Source: Cinclus cinclus | Lineage: Eukaryota; Chordata; Aves; Passeriformes; Cinclidae | Assembly (NCBI RefSeq): GCF_963662255.1 | Contig: NC_085059.1 | Coordinates: forward strand, 13,549,234-13,613,233 | Length of the DNA stretch: 64,000 nt | Direction of reading: 5' to 3' | Shown: in pieces, positions 10,401 to 20,960 of the stretch | Layout of the letters: each line of letters opens with the position of its first letter | Numbering within the stretch: the first letter of the stretch is position 1 | Made by a program: the position numbers and the translations under genes | The notes under the pieces: generated by a model | Databases searched by the model: none | Seen by the model: only the letters and a program-made list of their open reading frames with translations | Told to the model about the DNA's origin: nothing

Positions 10401-13200
10401 GTTGAACACCTGTAGAGGCTGGGGCTGACAACTTACTTCCTATAAAGCTCCTCCTCATCTATATACAGATATCCTATATAAATGCTGCATGTTTTCATCT
10501 GAACTTTAGAGCAGAAACACGTGTTTGCTGATTTACTGTTACACACAATGTTTAACATAATACTGGCTTGGATTATCCCTGAGGCCACCAAGCTCAGAGA
10601 TAAGTAGTCACTGTGATCATACCACAATGAAGAAATGAGTGTATGAATAAACCAATAAAATCTTTTATCTAACGAATTAAAAGAGGCAATTGTTTAGATA
10701 AGGCTTTTTTAAAGATATATTGTCAATGCTTACTTAAAGACACCTTCTGTTTATCTTAATTCCATGTAGCACAAGGAATCCTTTTTGCCATACTTACTTT
10801 GAGCCGTTACATTCAGGCCCATCATTAAAATATATGGGGTTACTTGCATAGTTGTTATTATTATTAATAAAATGTATTTATTTATGCTGTGCTTAAAGAC
10901 TAACTCAGACAGAAACTTCCTACAGCATGGTGTTTGGTATAGAGTAGGCAGTCTGTGACCTGAGATGCTTACAATCAAATTAGATAAGACAGGCATAGGA
11001 TGCAGGAAACAGAGAAATTACACCAAGTTTCAAGGCAGTGGATGATATGTTATTTCTCTTGTTTTTTTGTTTTGTGTTTTTTTGTTGTTGTTGTTTTCTT
11101 TTTTAGAAGAGAAGCTAGAAAAATCAATAAAAGAGAAATAATGAGGAAATTGAGAGGATGATCAAGAAAAAGAAGGACGTAATGAAGACAGGTATGGCAC
11201 AAAACTCATGTGGACAGTAAGGGTGGGGCTTGGCATAAATTGCAAGTTTGGTAGAACAGCAGAATGAGACCCAAGGTCAGAAAGCCCATATGCAAGTAAA
11301 ATTCAGTGGAATTCTAGTCAACACCATGAGTAAACATAGCAATTACAGGATTAAAAAATGGGAAACAATGATAGTTTGTTTTTCTTCTCAGCAGTAAATA
11401 TGTCATATAGGGAGAATTACCACTCAAGAAGATAAGTGTGTGTTTTTGTTTGATTAACCACAGGCTTTGATTGGAGAGTGAAAAGCAAGACCAAAACCCA
11501 AGTCACAGTTCAGAGGAATTATTTAAAATTACCTGTGGCACGATGGGGCCCGGTGAGACAAAAAATACTCACAATGACCCATATTCTCAAATTTTCTTGA
11601 TGTCTAGATGCATAAAGAATGACTATTTTAGTTGTGCCAGTCACAGTTCTCAAACCAGGCTGCTTAGCCAGTGTACAACCACATCATTATCCTGCTTTTG
11701 GATATGGGACACAAAAGGTTTCACCAAACAGCCATTAACATGGAGGAACTGGGAGTCACAGCTGGGGCCTGCTGTTTGGAATTGCCAGGATGGGAGATTG
11801 AGAGGGACCTGATGAGAATTAGGCAGTTGGAAATGAACACGGCTTTAAAGAAAGCACTGTTAGGCAGAAACAGGAAAACACCTGACAAAGTGCCAGTGGT
11901 AGGGAAGGATGAGACAGGTTCAGCAAAGCAAAAAAACAGAACTGGAGAAATAAAAAGAGATGAGAAAGGAAAGGGAAATGCATGTACAAATCCTAACGGG
12001 ATGACAGTCATTCACGTTCTTAGCAAGACTTGATGAAATACAAAACAGATGTTATAGGCAGTGAATCTTGCAAGAAAACAAAGTTATAAATACATAATCC
12101 AAAGCATTCAGATTATGTCTATCAGATGAGCCTGACAGACCCTTGTGAAGTGCTGCAATTTTTAGTTTACTCTCAGGTGCTGGTCTGTAAACTTGTAACT
12201 TCAGCAGAGATATATTTCTGCAGTCACCTGCCAGAGCTCCGTACACAAAAGCCTGCAAAAACAGGAACCAGGGCAGTGGCATTCACCACTTCAGCCGTGC
12301 AACCTGCAAGCCTCGGGGTGGCCTTGGCTCCCTGTGACTTAAACAAATGGGTGGTACTTTCCCATTAGGCAGGCTGTCAGTACAGGGTAAGGGAATGCAC
12401 TTAGCTGAGACAGTGGCTTAGATGGTTGTAATCACAAACCACATCTTTTTGGTACAGACCTGAGAGGTTTAAAATCTAAGACAAAGCTGCTTGAAAAATC
12501 GCAAGAAGCCCCTTGCTGGACGTGGGGTAAGCTCTGACGTTGTATAAATTATTATATCGTATATATAAAAAAATCTTTGCTTCTAACATTCTATTTAAAG
12601 TTCAATATAAGAATATAGAAATACATTCTCATTGGGATGAGCATCTCTATCAGCCAACATCTACAACCTGTCCTGAGGACATTAGAACTTTCACGTGTAC
12701 TGGCCCTGCTCTTTCTACTGTCTTTACTGCCCTGACTTCATAGAACTTTTTTTTTTATAAAGTTCAACATAAAGTTCTGGTTGAGAGTTTGTGTATAGCA
12801 TACCCTACCCTCTGAGTAGCTTATACTGAGACAGGCATCCCTAAAGATGAATTCTGACCAACGTTACTTAGGATAAAAATTCCTAGAAGCAGTTCAGCTG
12901 AATGACAGTTCATGATCCAAACTAGATCTCAGACGAGATCACTTAAAATGTTTCTCTACTATTTTTATTCACAATTGGCTGTGGGCACTGCAGAGTTTTA
13001 ACAGCAGATGAAAGTTGAAACACAAGCCATATTTGACAGAGGGAGGAGCAATAACGCGTGCACTCATTAGTGCAGTAAGTAATAATTGCTACTTTTTGAC
13101 CACAAGCAAAGGCCTTAACTTTTAATTCTTTAAAGATGTGTAAGCTTTACCTATATATCCAGAAGGCAAAATGTGCCCCTTTGGCATGGACAAACAGGAC
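7481..13200. other. Intergenic stretch between NME5 and HNRNPAB, no coding exon seen
   Basis: About 5.7 kb of AT-rich DNA. Short ORFs exist on both strands, but none shows a recognisable domain or a consistent splice pattern. Local items: a moderately GC-rich segment at about 8330-8640, a T/G-rich tract at about 11055-11105, and a purine-rich stretch just after it at 11107-11200. No transposon that I can name was seen. Confidence 0.55.
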
Positions 13201-13604
13201 ATTAGGAGATGTACACAGTAGAACGTTTCATTACAAGGAGCAGTTTTCTTCTGGACTTCTCATCCACAGCGTTGCCAAGAAGTTTGACATATCCTTGGGC
13301 AAAAGGAATTAAGGCCCGGGCACGTGCTCGGCGCTCCAGCTCCCCGAGTTATGTAATATCCAAATCCAAGTTTAAAAACAACAAACTCTGGCCCCTCTCG
13401 GTTGCAAAACCAGCAGAGCTGGAAATATTAAGCAAACCTCTCGTCCTGGAGTAACTGACTCAATGCCCGTAACACACCTCGAGCTAAAACAGGGCAGCAC
13501 TCCAAGTAAATACAGCGCCCCAGCCGCAGCCGGACGTTCCCGTGCGGAACCCGCGGGTCCGGGCCCGCCGCGGCCGAACCACGAACCGTGCTGGGAGCGC
13601 AGCC

Positions 13605-13640
13605 CCGATCCCGATCCCGATCCCGATCCCGATCCCGATC
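13605..13640. repeat. (CCGATC)6 hexamer array in the HNRNPAB promoter
   Basis: Six perfect CCGATC units lie about 180 bp upstream of the HNRNPAB TATA box. The array contains a GATC site every 6 bp. Read on the minus strand it would encode Asp-Arg repeats, but there is no sign that it is translated. Confidence 0.93.
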
Positions 13641-13699
13641 CCGCCAGGGACTATCCCGACCCCGCCAGCGACTCCCGGTCCCCCCTCTCCCGCCTCTGT

Positions 13700-13860
13700 A
13701 GCATGGCCCCGCCCACTCCGGCAGGGCAGCCAGCAGCGAGAGCGGAACCTCCTGAGTGACAGGCGGCGGCGCCCAACCAGAACGCGCCTTGTTGCGGTGT
13801 GGAGCAGGCTCCGGCAGTATAAAGCCGGCCACGCGTCGCGGGCGCGGGCCCGAGTACGTG
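13700..13860 (+). promoter_or_regulatory. HNRNPAB core promoter (TATA box, GC box)
   Basis: TATAAAG at 13818-13824 lies in a CpG-rich context with a GC-box-like CCCCGCCC at about 13707. Transcription would start near 13845-13855. The noncoding exon then runs to the donor at 13997/13998 (GTGAGTAC). The transcription start itself is inferred from TATA spacing. Confidence 0.72.
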
Positions 13861-13997
13861 TCTGAGAGGGAGGCGGCGGTGGCGGCGGGGCCGGTGCGGA
13901 GCAGCCGCGGGGAGCGGGATCGCCTCCAGCACCAGCGCCGGGGCGATTTTAGTTAGACTTCGGTCGGCCCGGGTTTTATCGGGAGCGGATTTTAAAA
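13848..13997 (+). other. HNRNPAB: HNRNPAB noncoding exon 1 (5' UTR)
   Basis: The sequence between the expected TATA-driven start and a strong donor (AAAA|GTGAGT) at 13997/13998 is GC-rich. It would splice to the acceptor CTCTCGCAG at 14110, so exon 2 starts at 14111 and the ATG follows at 14148. The left end is approximate. Confidence 0.65.
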
Positions 13998-14147
13998 GTG
14001 AGTACGAGTGGGATGGCGGCGGCGGAAAGGGGGAGGGGTGTGAGCGGACCGGATCAGACCGGCCCGGCCGGGGAGGAGCCGCCGCGCTGACCCGCGCTGG
14101 TCTCTCGCAGGCCTCTGTCGTCCCTCTCCCTCTGCGGACGGGGCACC

Positions 14148-17100
14148 ATGTCGGAAGCGGAGCAGCAGCTGGCGGCCGGCGCTACCCAGAACGGGCACGA
14201 AGCGGCCGAGAGCGCCGGGGAGCAGCAGGCCGAGACCGGTGGGGCTCCGGCGGCGGCGGCGGCGGGGGGAGCGGCAGGAGCAGCGGGAGCGGCTGCGGCG
14301 GCGGGGGCCGGCTCCGCGGCGGGAACAGCGGGCACGGCCGCCAGCCAGAATGGGGCCGAGGGCGACCAAATCAACGCCAGCAAGAACGAGGAGGATGCGG
14401 GGTAAGCCCGGGCCGCATGTGCGGAGCGCCGGGCCCGGCGCGGCCCTGCGGCAGCAGCGCCCCCGGCCTCACTCGGCCCGGCGGGGAGGGCGGCGGGAGC
14501 GGCCCCGCCGAGCCGGGGCCCTGCAGCACCAGCGCTTCCTTTGTTCTGGCGCTGCCTTTTGTTGGCGCCATGTGGCGGCTGGGGGAGGGGCGCCGAGCGG
14601 GGCTGTTGCAGTCTCACGCTGTAAAATGGAAGGGGATTTGCCTCTCCCACGTTTTCTTCATCCTTTTCCTCTTTAGCAAAAGGAGCGGATGGAAAGAGTT
14701 GTTTTCTGTTGGGGGAGGGAGGCTGGTTGAAACTTTGTGGGGATCGCATGGCCCATCGCCACCGGCGTCGATGTAAATGTGATTGTGTTTTGCGTAAAGC
14801 ACATAAAAATAATCCTGGCCTTGGAAGGCAGCGCGGTGGTAAGCTAAGTATTTTTTAAGGGAAGATCAGGACTGAGACGGTGCGCGGTGTGTTTAAATTG
14901 GTAAGAGCGATTTTGGTGTGCTACTTTGCAGCATTGTCAGAAAATGCCTCAAGTCTTGCAAGGAGGAGGAGTCGGTGTAGTTTCGCTGTGCTTTGGTAGT
15001 GGAACCCTTGTGCTTACAAGAGGGATTTCTGTCGTAGTTGCTCTGCTCATAAGTATACGTATTTGACATGAACGTTATCTGGCTATTTCTCAAGCAGGTC
15101 TTTGTTATTCAGGCTACCCCGTGTATTTAATTGGCACTCCCTTTGTTACCGCTGAGCTCTGAACCAGAGGATCGGATCCCTCAGGTTAAACAGAGTTGAA
15201 GCCAGATTTCTGGCTGTAAAGAAACGAGTAACATTTGAGCAAGCTTCCCACAAGCTGGGGCCGTGTGTACTGTTTGCAGACACTAGAAGGATTGAGAACC
15301 CAGCCTTTTAGCTATGTAGGAATTTTTCTTTACTCTTTCTAGTATTATGTGCTGAAAAAAGGGTGATAGCCTTTTCCTTTCATGAGCAGGAGGTGACAAG
15401 CTGCAGCCCCAATCGGTGTGAAATGAAGATTCTTAGAAAAGCAGTTATTCAGAGGGATTGGCCTATGTGAAAAATGTAGTGTTGTCCAAAGCACTGATTT
15501 TACAATGTTTTGTTAAGAGCTAAAATAAGCTTCAATTTATTTGCACTAATACACTCAGGAGGGAAAAATGACTGTGTTAAGGGTGTAGCTGTCCAGTTTG
15601 TGGTATCTGAAGGCAAAGCAAAATACCAGGATTTTTGTCTTAGTTGCAAAGGTTCAATAGCTTTAAATATTGTGTTACCGAATTTAGGTATCAGTTTTTC
15701 CAATTATGAAACAAGGCACTGCAAATTGCAAACTGTAACTCATACTGTTGTGGTTAGAGGTGAGTTTAGTATGTGGCAATGCCGCAGCTCCAACCCAATG
15801 CCATTAAAGCAGCCAGAGCTGCCTCCAGACAAATTCCTGTCATCCCGTAATCTCTTGGTGTTCTGTAAGTGTGGTCAGTGATCGCAGGGTGGGCTGTGAA
15901 AAGCTCCTGTCTGCCTATATGGGTTAGAGCAGCCATGTTCAGCTGTTGGGATGGGAAGGAATCCCCCAAGCCCCTTTCTTTGACCTGGTATTCAAAGGCT
16001 TTTATAATAAACTTTGTAGGGCTGTTCTGCAAGGCTGTGCTGTAATGGCTGCAGGAAGCACATGCTTTACTTGGGCCCTTGGGCCCGATGCTTCCTGCTG
16101 CACTCATCAAGAGCGCACAGCTTGCTCTGCTGGGAAACCTTGACTTCAGCCAATAAAGGCTATGGTTTTACCCAGTTTAAGAAAAAAGGGCAAAACCCCC
16201 ATAAGGTTCCACCCCCATTGCCTCTTGTACATAAATAAATAGATGCTGATTATTGCAAAGTTAGGCATAAACACAAAAAGCCAATCTCATTTAAGCATAG
16301 TTTAATTTCTGAAGTGCTGTTACCTTGTAGTGCTAATCTAGGTTGCCTCCAAACAAGAGTAATGACAACTTAAACTGCTTTAGTCTATAGTTAGATAAAA
16401 AGGCTTGAATGCTTTCAAAAGCTTAGTTTGTTACCTTGGAAACGATGAAAATAGAAAATGTAGCCATGTTATTAATGTTTTCATTTGAAGTGAAGAATTT
16501 GGAAAATGCCTTACTGCTTGCTATCACTGTTTTGTTTGTTAGCTTCACTTCTGTAATTGTACTTCGAATTTAGTTCTTTTGAGCTAGATACTCTCCTTCA
16601 GAGGGTATTTTGTATGGGAAAATAGGCAGGGAAGAACTGTACCTGCCTACTTGGAATTAAAGACTAGACTGGAGAGACTCCTGTAGTACTGATGAAGACA
16701 GAACTAGAGTCAGTAACTAAGCAGGAAGAAGTGCACAACATGGTAGTTAAGGCAGGTTCAAAGTCCCATCTGTTGTATGTGACTTACTCGAGGTCACAGA
16801 TACCTGTACTAAAATTTTTACAGCTGTTTAACTAAAACCTCAGAGAGCTCAAATACTTTGCTTTTGATACCTTACTCTTTGCTGAATGCTTTCAGAGCAG
16901 TAGGAATGATCCTATGTTCTTTGCAAAAACTGAGTTGGCAGTACTTGATGATCAAAACTGCTTTCCTGCAACTTATAGAATACTTTTGCTAAGAACATAA
17001 ATTACCAGCAAGGAATATTTCAGGCTATTCTTACTATTATATCTGCTAATAAATGTCAGGGTGCATTGTGTTATTCTCTCAAAAAGAGAGGGGAGAGCCT

Positions 17101-20100
17101 TCCTTGTGTGCTCCTGTAATATTAGCAGCCTTTGCCAAGATGCGGGTGTTGCCACTTGGAACAGTTGGTCCTGTTCTGACAATGTTGCTGAGGTGTGTAC
17201 CACTGAGCATCTTACTGCATGTGCTTTTATGTAGTGCTTCCTGAATCTGAATAGCTCTTCTTTCCTTGAAATTTTAGGAAGATGTTTGTTGGTGGCCTCA
17301 GTTGGGATACAAGCAAAAAAGACTTGAAAGATTACTTCACCAAATTTGGTGAGGTAACCGACTGTACGATAAAGATGGACCCTAACACAGGAAGATCCAG
17401 AGGTTTTGGATTTATTCTCTTCAAAGAACCAGGGAGTGTTGAAAAGGTGAATTTAAGCTTCGTATTTTAGATCTTTAACTATTAGGGAAAACTTTTCAGC
17501 TCAAGTTAATCATACTAAACTGTCTTTTAGGTTCTGGAACAGAAAGAACACAGACTAGACGGACGACTAATTGATCCCAAGAAGGCCATGGCAATGAAAA
17601 AGGATCCAGTGAAGAAAATATTTGTTGGTGGACTAAACCCAGAAGCCACAGAAGAGAAAATCAGGGAATACTTTGGAGAGTTTGGAGAGGTGTGTAATGG
17701 TATCTTGTTAAACTCTGGAAGCTTAGTCTCCAGTTGCTGTTTAGCTTATTAATAATTTTCAAGTTTCAAAGTAATTTAACTTCAGATGCATCAAGCCTTG
17801 TGTAACATCCAGAAATTTCCTAACTTGAGAGCAGAGGTGGCACTTGCTGTACTAGGTGCTTCCATTGCTTAGATAGATACCCTTGTCTTTAACTCAAAGC
17901 ATTTTAACATCATTTAAAATGAGTTTGAAGAGTTGTAAAATGGAACTATCTGAAAGCCAGTGTTAGCATAGAAAAGCATTCAACTTTGGTGTTGCATAAT
18001 ATGCATAGAGAGGAAATTTACAGTTTTGCTGTCCCAATTTCTGTGCATGTAACTGCTCATCTAAAATGAGTCTGAAAAAGTATTTCATGTCTTCAGATTG
18101 AAGCAATTGAACTGCCAATGGATCCAAAGACCAACAAAAGGAGGGGGTTTGTGTTCATCACTTTCAAGGAAGAGGATCCAGTGAAGAAAGTTTTGGAGAA
18201 GAAATTCCATAATGTCAGTGGAAGCAAGGTAGAAACTCTGACTTCTTTTCCAAGGATAATACTACTACATCTATAACTTGAAAAGGGTTTTGTGGACCTC
18301 TTGTGTCAAAGTACCAAATTTACAATAAGGACAGCATGAAGTTTACCATAATGGTGTTTTGCTGTAGGTTTTGTCACAGAGGCTACCAGGGCTGTTTGAC
18401 AATACTTGTGACTTTCATTACTGTATTTTAGGACCTTTTGTATGTGAAGTGTCTAATTGCATGCATTAAATATATATGGAGAATTTGGCTTGTGTAGCAG
18501 TGGAAGCCATTTCAACAGGTAGATGCCTATTTTCAGCATAGAGCACTTGCATAAATGAAAGCCTTGCAGATTCTTAACTTTGCAAGCATCTTGCTGAAAC
18601 TGGCTCTGTCTTCTGGGGGCCAGCTTCTGCTTTCTTTCTGAAGCTCCTTCCCCCCCAAAAGTCTTGTCATGTAATCGCACCACAAGGATGTGGGGAGTGA
18701 ATGTACACTTAGGGAAGCTTGTGCCTGGTCAGCTGTACTACAGTAAAGGTGGTGTGAGATGCTCTGACCAGCTGAATGCTCATCTGAGAGAATAGCTAAT
18801 GTAGAGAGACTCATGGGTCAACAAGTGAAGAGAGACTGGAGGCAAATGATGTGTACTGGCTCAAAATGTCCCTGTTCCCTTGCTCTGAGGCCAGTGCTGA
18901 CCACATAACTTCAGAGCCCTATTACACAGGGTCATACTGTCTGACACTGACTTGGATTGCATTTGATTTACAACTGGTCTTGACACAATACAGAACTAAT
19001 TTTGACAAACTTAATGCAGTGGGAAAGTCACTGGTTAGCTGTGAAGTTGGTTTTCAGGAGAGATGAACGCCTAAATGCAAAGAGAGCTGAGAAATTACTG
19101 TATCATACCTGTGACTTGTTTTTGCCTTGTTACAGCCATAGATAATAAAAGCATAGATAATAAAAAGCAGATTACCTTAAAGGTCCTATGGTGAAGAACT
19201 CAAAGCCAGACTTGCTCAGGTGCTCTTGTTCCTTTTGCAGTAGCTCTAATCTTGGACTGCACAGATCCAGGAACCTGGCAGCTGGCTGACAGTTTGAACT
19301 GCAGCCTGGGAATCTGTCTTGGAAATGTCAGTTCTGGTTGGTTTTACCTGTTAGTATTTGATAAATGGTGATTTCAGGCACTGGTAGGGGTTTTGTACAG
19401 TCTATGCACATACACGTTGTGTAGGGTGTACAGTGGCTGCCAGGAAAACTCATTCTGGTGCATTTCTCAGAACCTTGTTCATTCAGTGCATGTCAGGTGA
19501 AGCAGTCTGATAGCAACAGCCTTGTCCTGGAGGTTGTGCCAGGTGGGAAGGCAGCTTTGTGGCTCCTACAAGAGAGGTGGCCTCAGCACCTCTGCCAAGG
19601 TGTGAAATCGATGGTAGGGAAAAGGCAGGATAAAATGCTTTGAAAGCAGTGGCCTCTTGGAAAGGCTCATAGTGACTTACCTTTGCCCAGGTGGCACAAT
19701 AAATCAGATGCTCTGGATATGCATTAGTGCTGCTCACCTGATTAGGAGCACAGCATGTACACCTCTTTTGCCTCCAGAGGAATCTCTGGCTTCTCCAGGT
19801 GCTCAGGTTGGACAATGCCACTCTCAGACACTTTACTCTTCCTTGTTTTTTTATTTGCAGTGTGAGATTAAAGTAGCACAGCCAAAAGAAGTGTACCAGC
19901 AGCAACAGTTCAGTAGTGGTGGAGGAAGAGGTAGCTATGGAGGAAGAGGCAGAGGTGGAAGAGGCGGTGGTAAGTACCACACACACTACTTAAGTATGGA
20001 CACATTCTAAATAAGTTGTGTGTACTAAAATGGGATTTTGTGGATGGTTTTCCCTTCTATAGCTCAAAGTCAAAATTGGAATCAAGGTTATGGCAATTAC

Positions 20101-20364
20101 TGGAACCAGGGTTATGGGAATCAAGGATACGGCTATCAGCAAGGTTATGGTGGCTATGGAGGCTATGATTATTCAGGATATGGGTATTATGGATATGGAC
20201 CAGGCTATGATTACAGTAAGTAAAGAGAACTGTATTGGGTATAAGCAAGCATAACTAATTAGCAGTTTAATGCATTTGTCCTCTTGTTCATAGGTCAAGG
20301 CAGTGCAAATTATGGGAAGACACCAAGACGTGGTGGTCATCAGAATAACTACAAGCCATATTGA
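14148..20364 (+). CDS. HNRNPAB: HNRNPAB, heterogeneous nuclear ribonucleoprotein A/B
   Basis: Complete, 348 residues. Coding exons: 14148-14401, 17278-17446, 17531-17689, 18097-18228, 19861-19969, 20063-20215 and 20294-20364 (TGA). All have GT-AG borders and matching phases. Residues 1-85 are acidic and Ala/Gly-rich. RRM1 is at about 87-165 (RNP2 MFVGGL 87-92, RNP1 RGFGFILF 126-133). RRM2 is at about 171-245 (RNP2 IFVGGL 171-176, RNP1 RGFVFITF 210-217). An RGG patch at about 259-274 is followed by a Gly/Tyr/Gln-rich tail ending in YKPY. The protein binds single-stranded DNA and RNA, shuttles between nucleus and cytoplasm, and acts in transcription, mRNA transport and apobec-1 editing complexes (family knowledge). 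The RRM pair and tail separate it from HNRNPA1-type proteins. HNRNPD is the closest paralogue, but the N-terminus and the neighbour PHYKPL favour HNRNPAB. Confidence 0.97.
20063..20215 (+). other. HNRNPAB: HNRNPAB exon 7, probable cassette exon
   Basis: This 153-bp exon starts and ends in phase 1, so skipping it keeps the frame and removes 51 residues of the Gly/Tyr-rich tail. Human HNRNPAB has two isoforms that differ by an exon of about 47 residues in the same place. Skipping would give a 297-residue form here. Confidence 0.75.
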
Positions 20365-20960
20365 TCAAACTTATTCAGGTATGCAGTGGCATGGTCTCTT
20401 TTGGAAAATGACTGCATAGGTTTTGTATACAATGCTGTAGATGGATACTTCAGTTCTGTACCAAATTTAACTTTACAATAAATTTCTATGGCCTGTTAAA
20501 TGTGCATCTTACTTGGAAGAGTTCCCTGGAAATGTTTTACATGTTTAATACTTACCAATAACTAGTTGTCTAGACAGTGTGGTGTATAAATTTCAGCATT
20601 GCTGAAGATATTAATTAATGATTTTATTAATAGGTTAAACTGAAACTGATTTTGAGGGTCTGCTTAAAGCTGCAGCTCTGCATCTAGGGACTGCCTCTTG
20701 GAGTTAACTATGGACTCTGCATTACTCCAGTTGTACAGAATGAGATGCATCTTAGGGAACCAGTGTCACTTTCCACCTTTTTATTTTGTATTGTTTTTGT
20801 GTCATACATTTCCTGTAATGGAAGTGTTAATTTTACTGTACTTTTTGGTACCTTTTTGGAATCTAATGTATTGTAAGGTATTTTACATGTGTTCTGATTC
20901 ACCATGACATGGATATTGACGCTATCCTAGCTTTTGAAATAAAAAAGGCGTAATCTAGTG
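20365..20960 (+). other. HNRNPAB: HNRNPAB 3' UTR with possible 3' UTR intron
   Basis: The stop codon is at 20362-20364. A donor-like CAG|GTATGC follows at 20378/20379, and an acceptor-like TTAATAG at 20633. Removing 20379-20633 would leave a spliced 3' UTR. Two polyadenylation signals follow the stop: AATAAA at 20477-20482 (inside that candidate intron) and at 20938-20943. Confidence 0.6.
20938..20943 (+). terminator. HNRNPAB polyadenylation signal
   Basis: A canonical AATAAA hexamer about 575 bp after the stop codon, followed by a T/G-containing stretch (TAGTGTCTTGTG). An upstream AATAAA at 20477 may serve a shorter transcript. Confidence 0.7.

Noticed and set aside
11103..11203. Exon-like block with pyrimidine tract, AG and a downstream GTATGG
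   Set aside because: All three frames contain early stops and there are no partner exons. At most a noncoding exon.
14054..14749. Long minus-strand ORF (231 residues) opposite HNRNPAB exon 2
   Set aside because: It is Ala/Pro-rich because of the GC-rich CpG island and mirrors the Ala/Gly-rich HNRNPAB N-terminus. No domain or splice logic.
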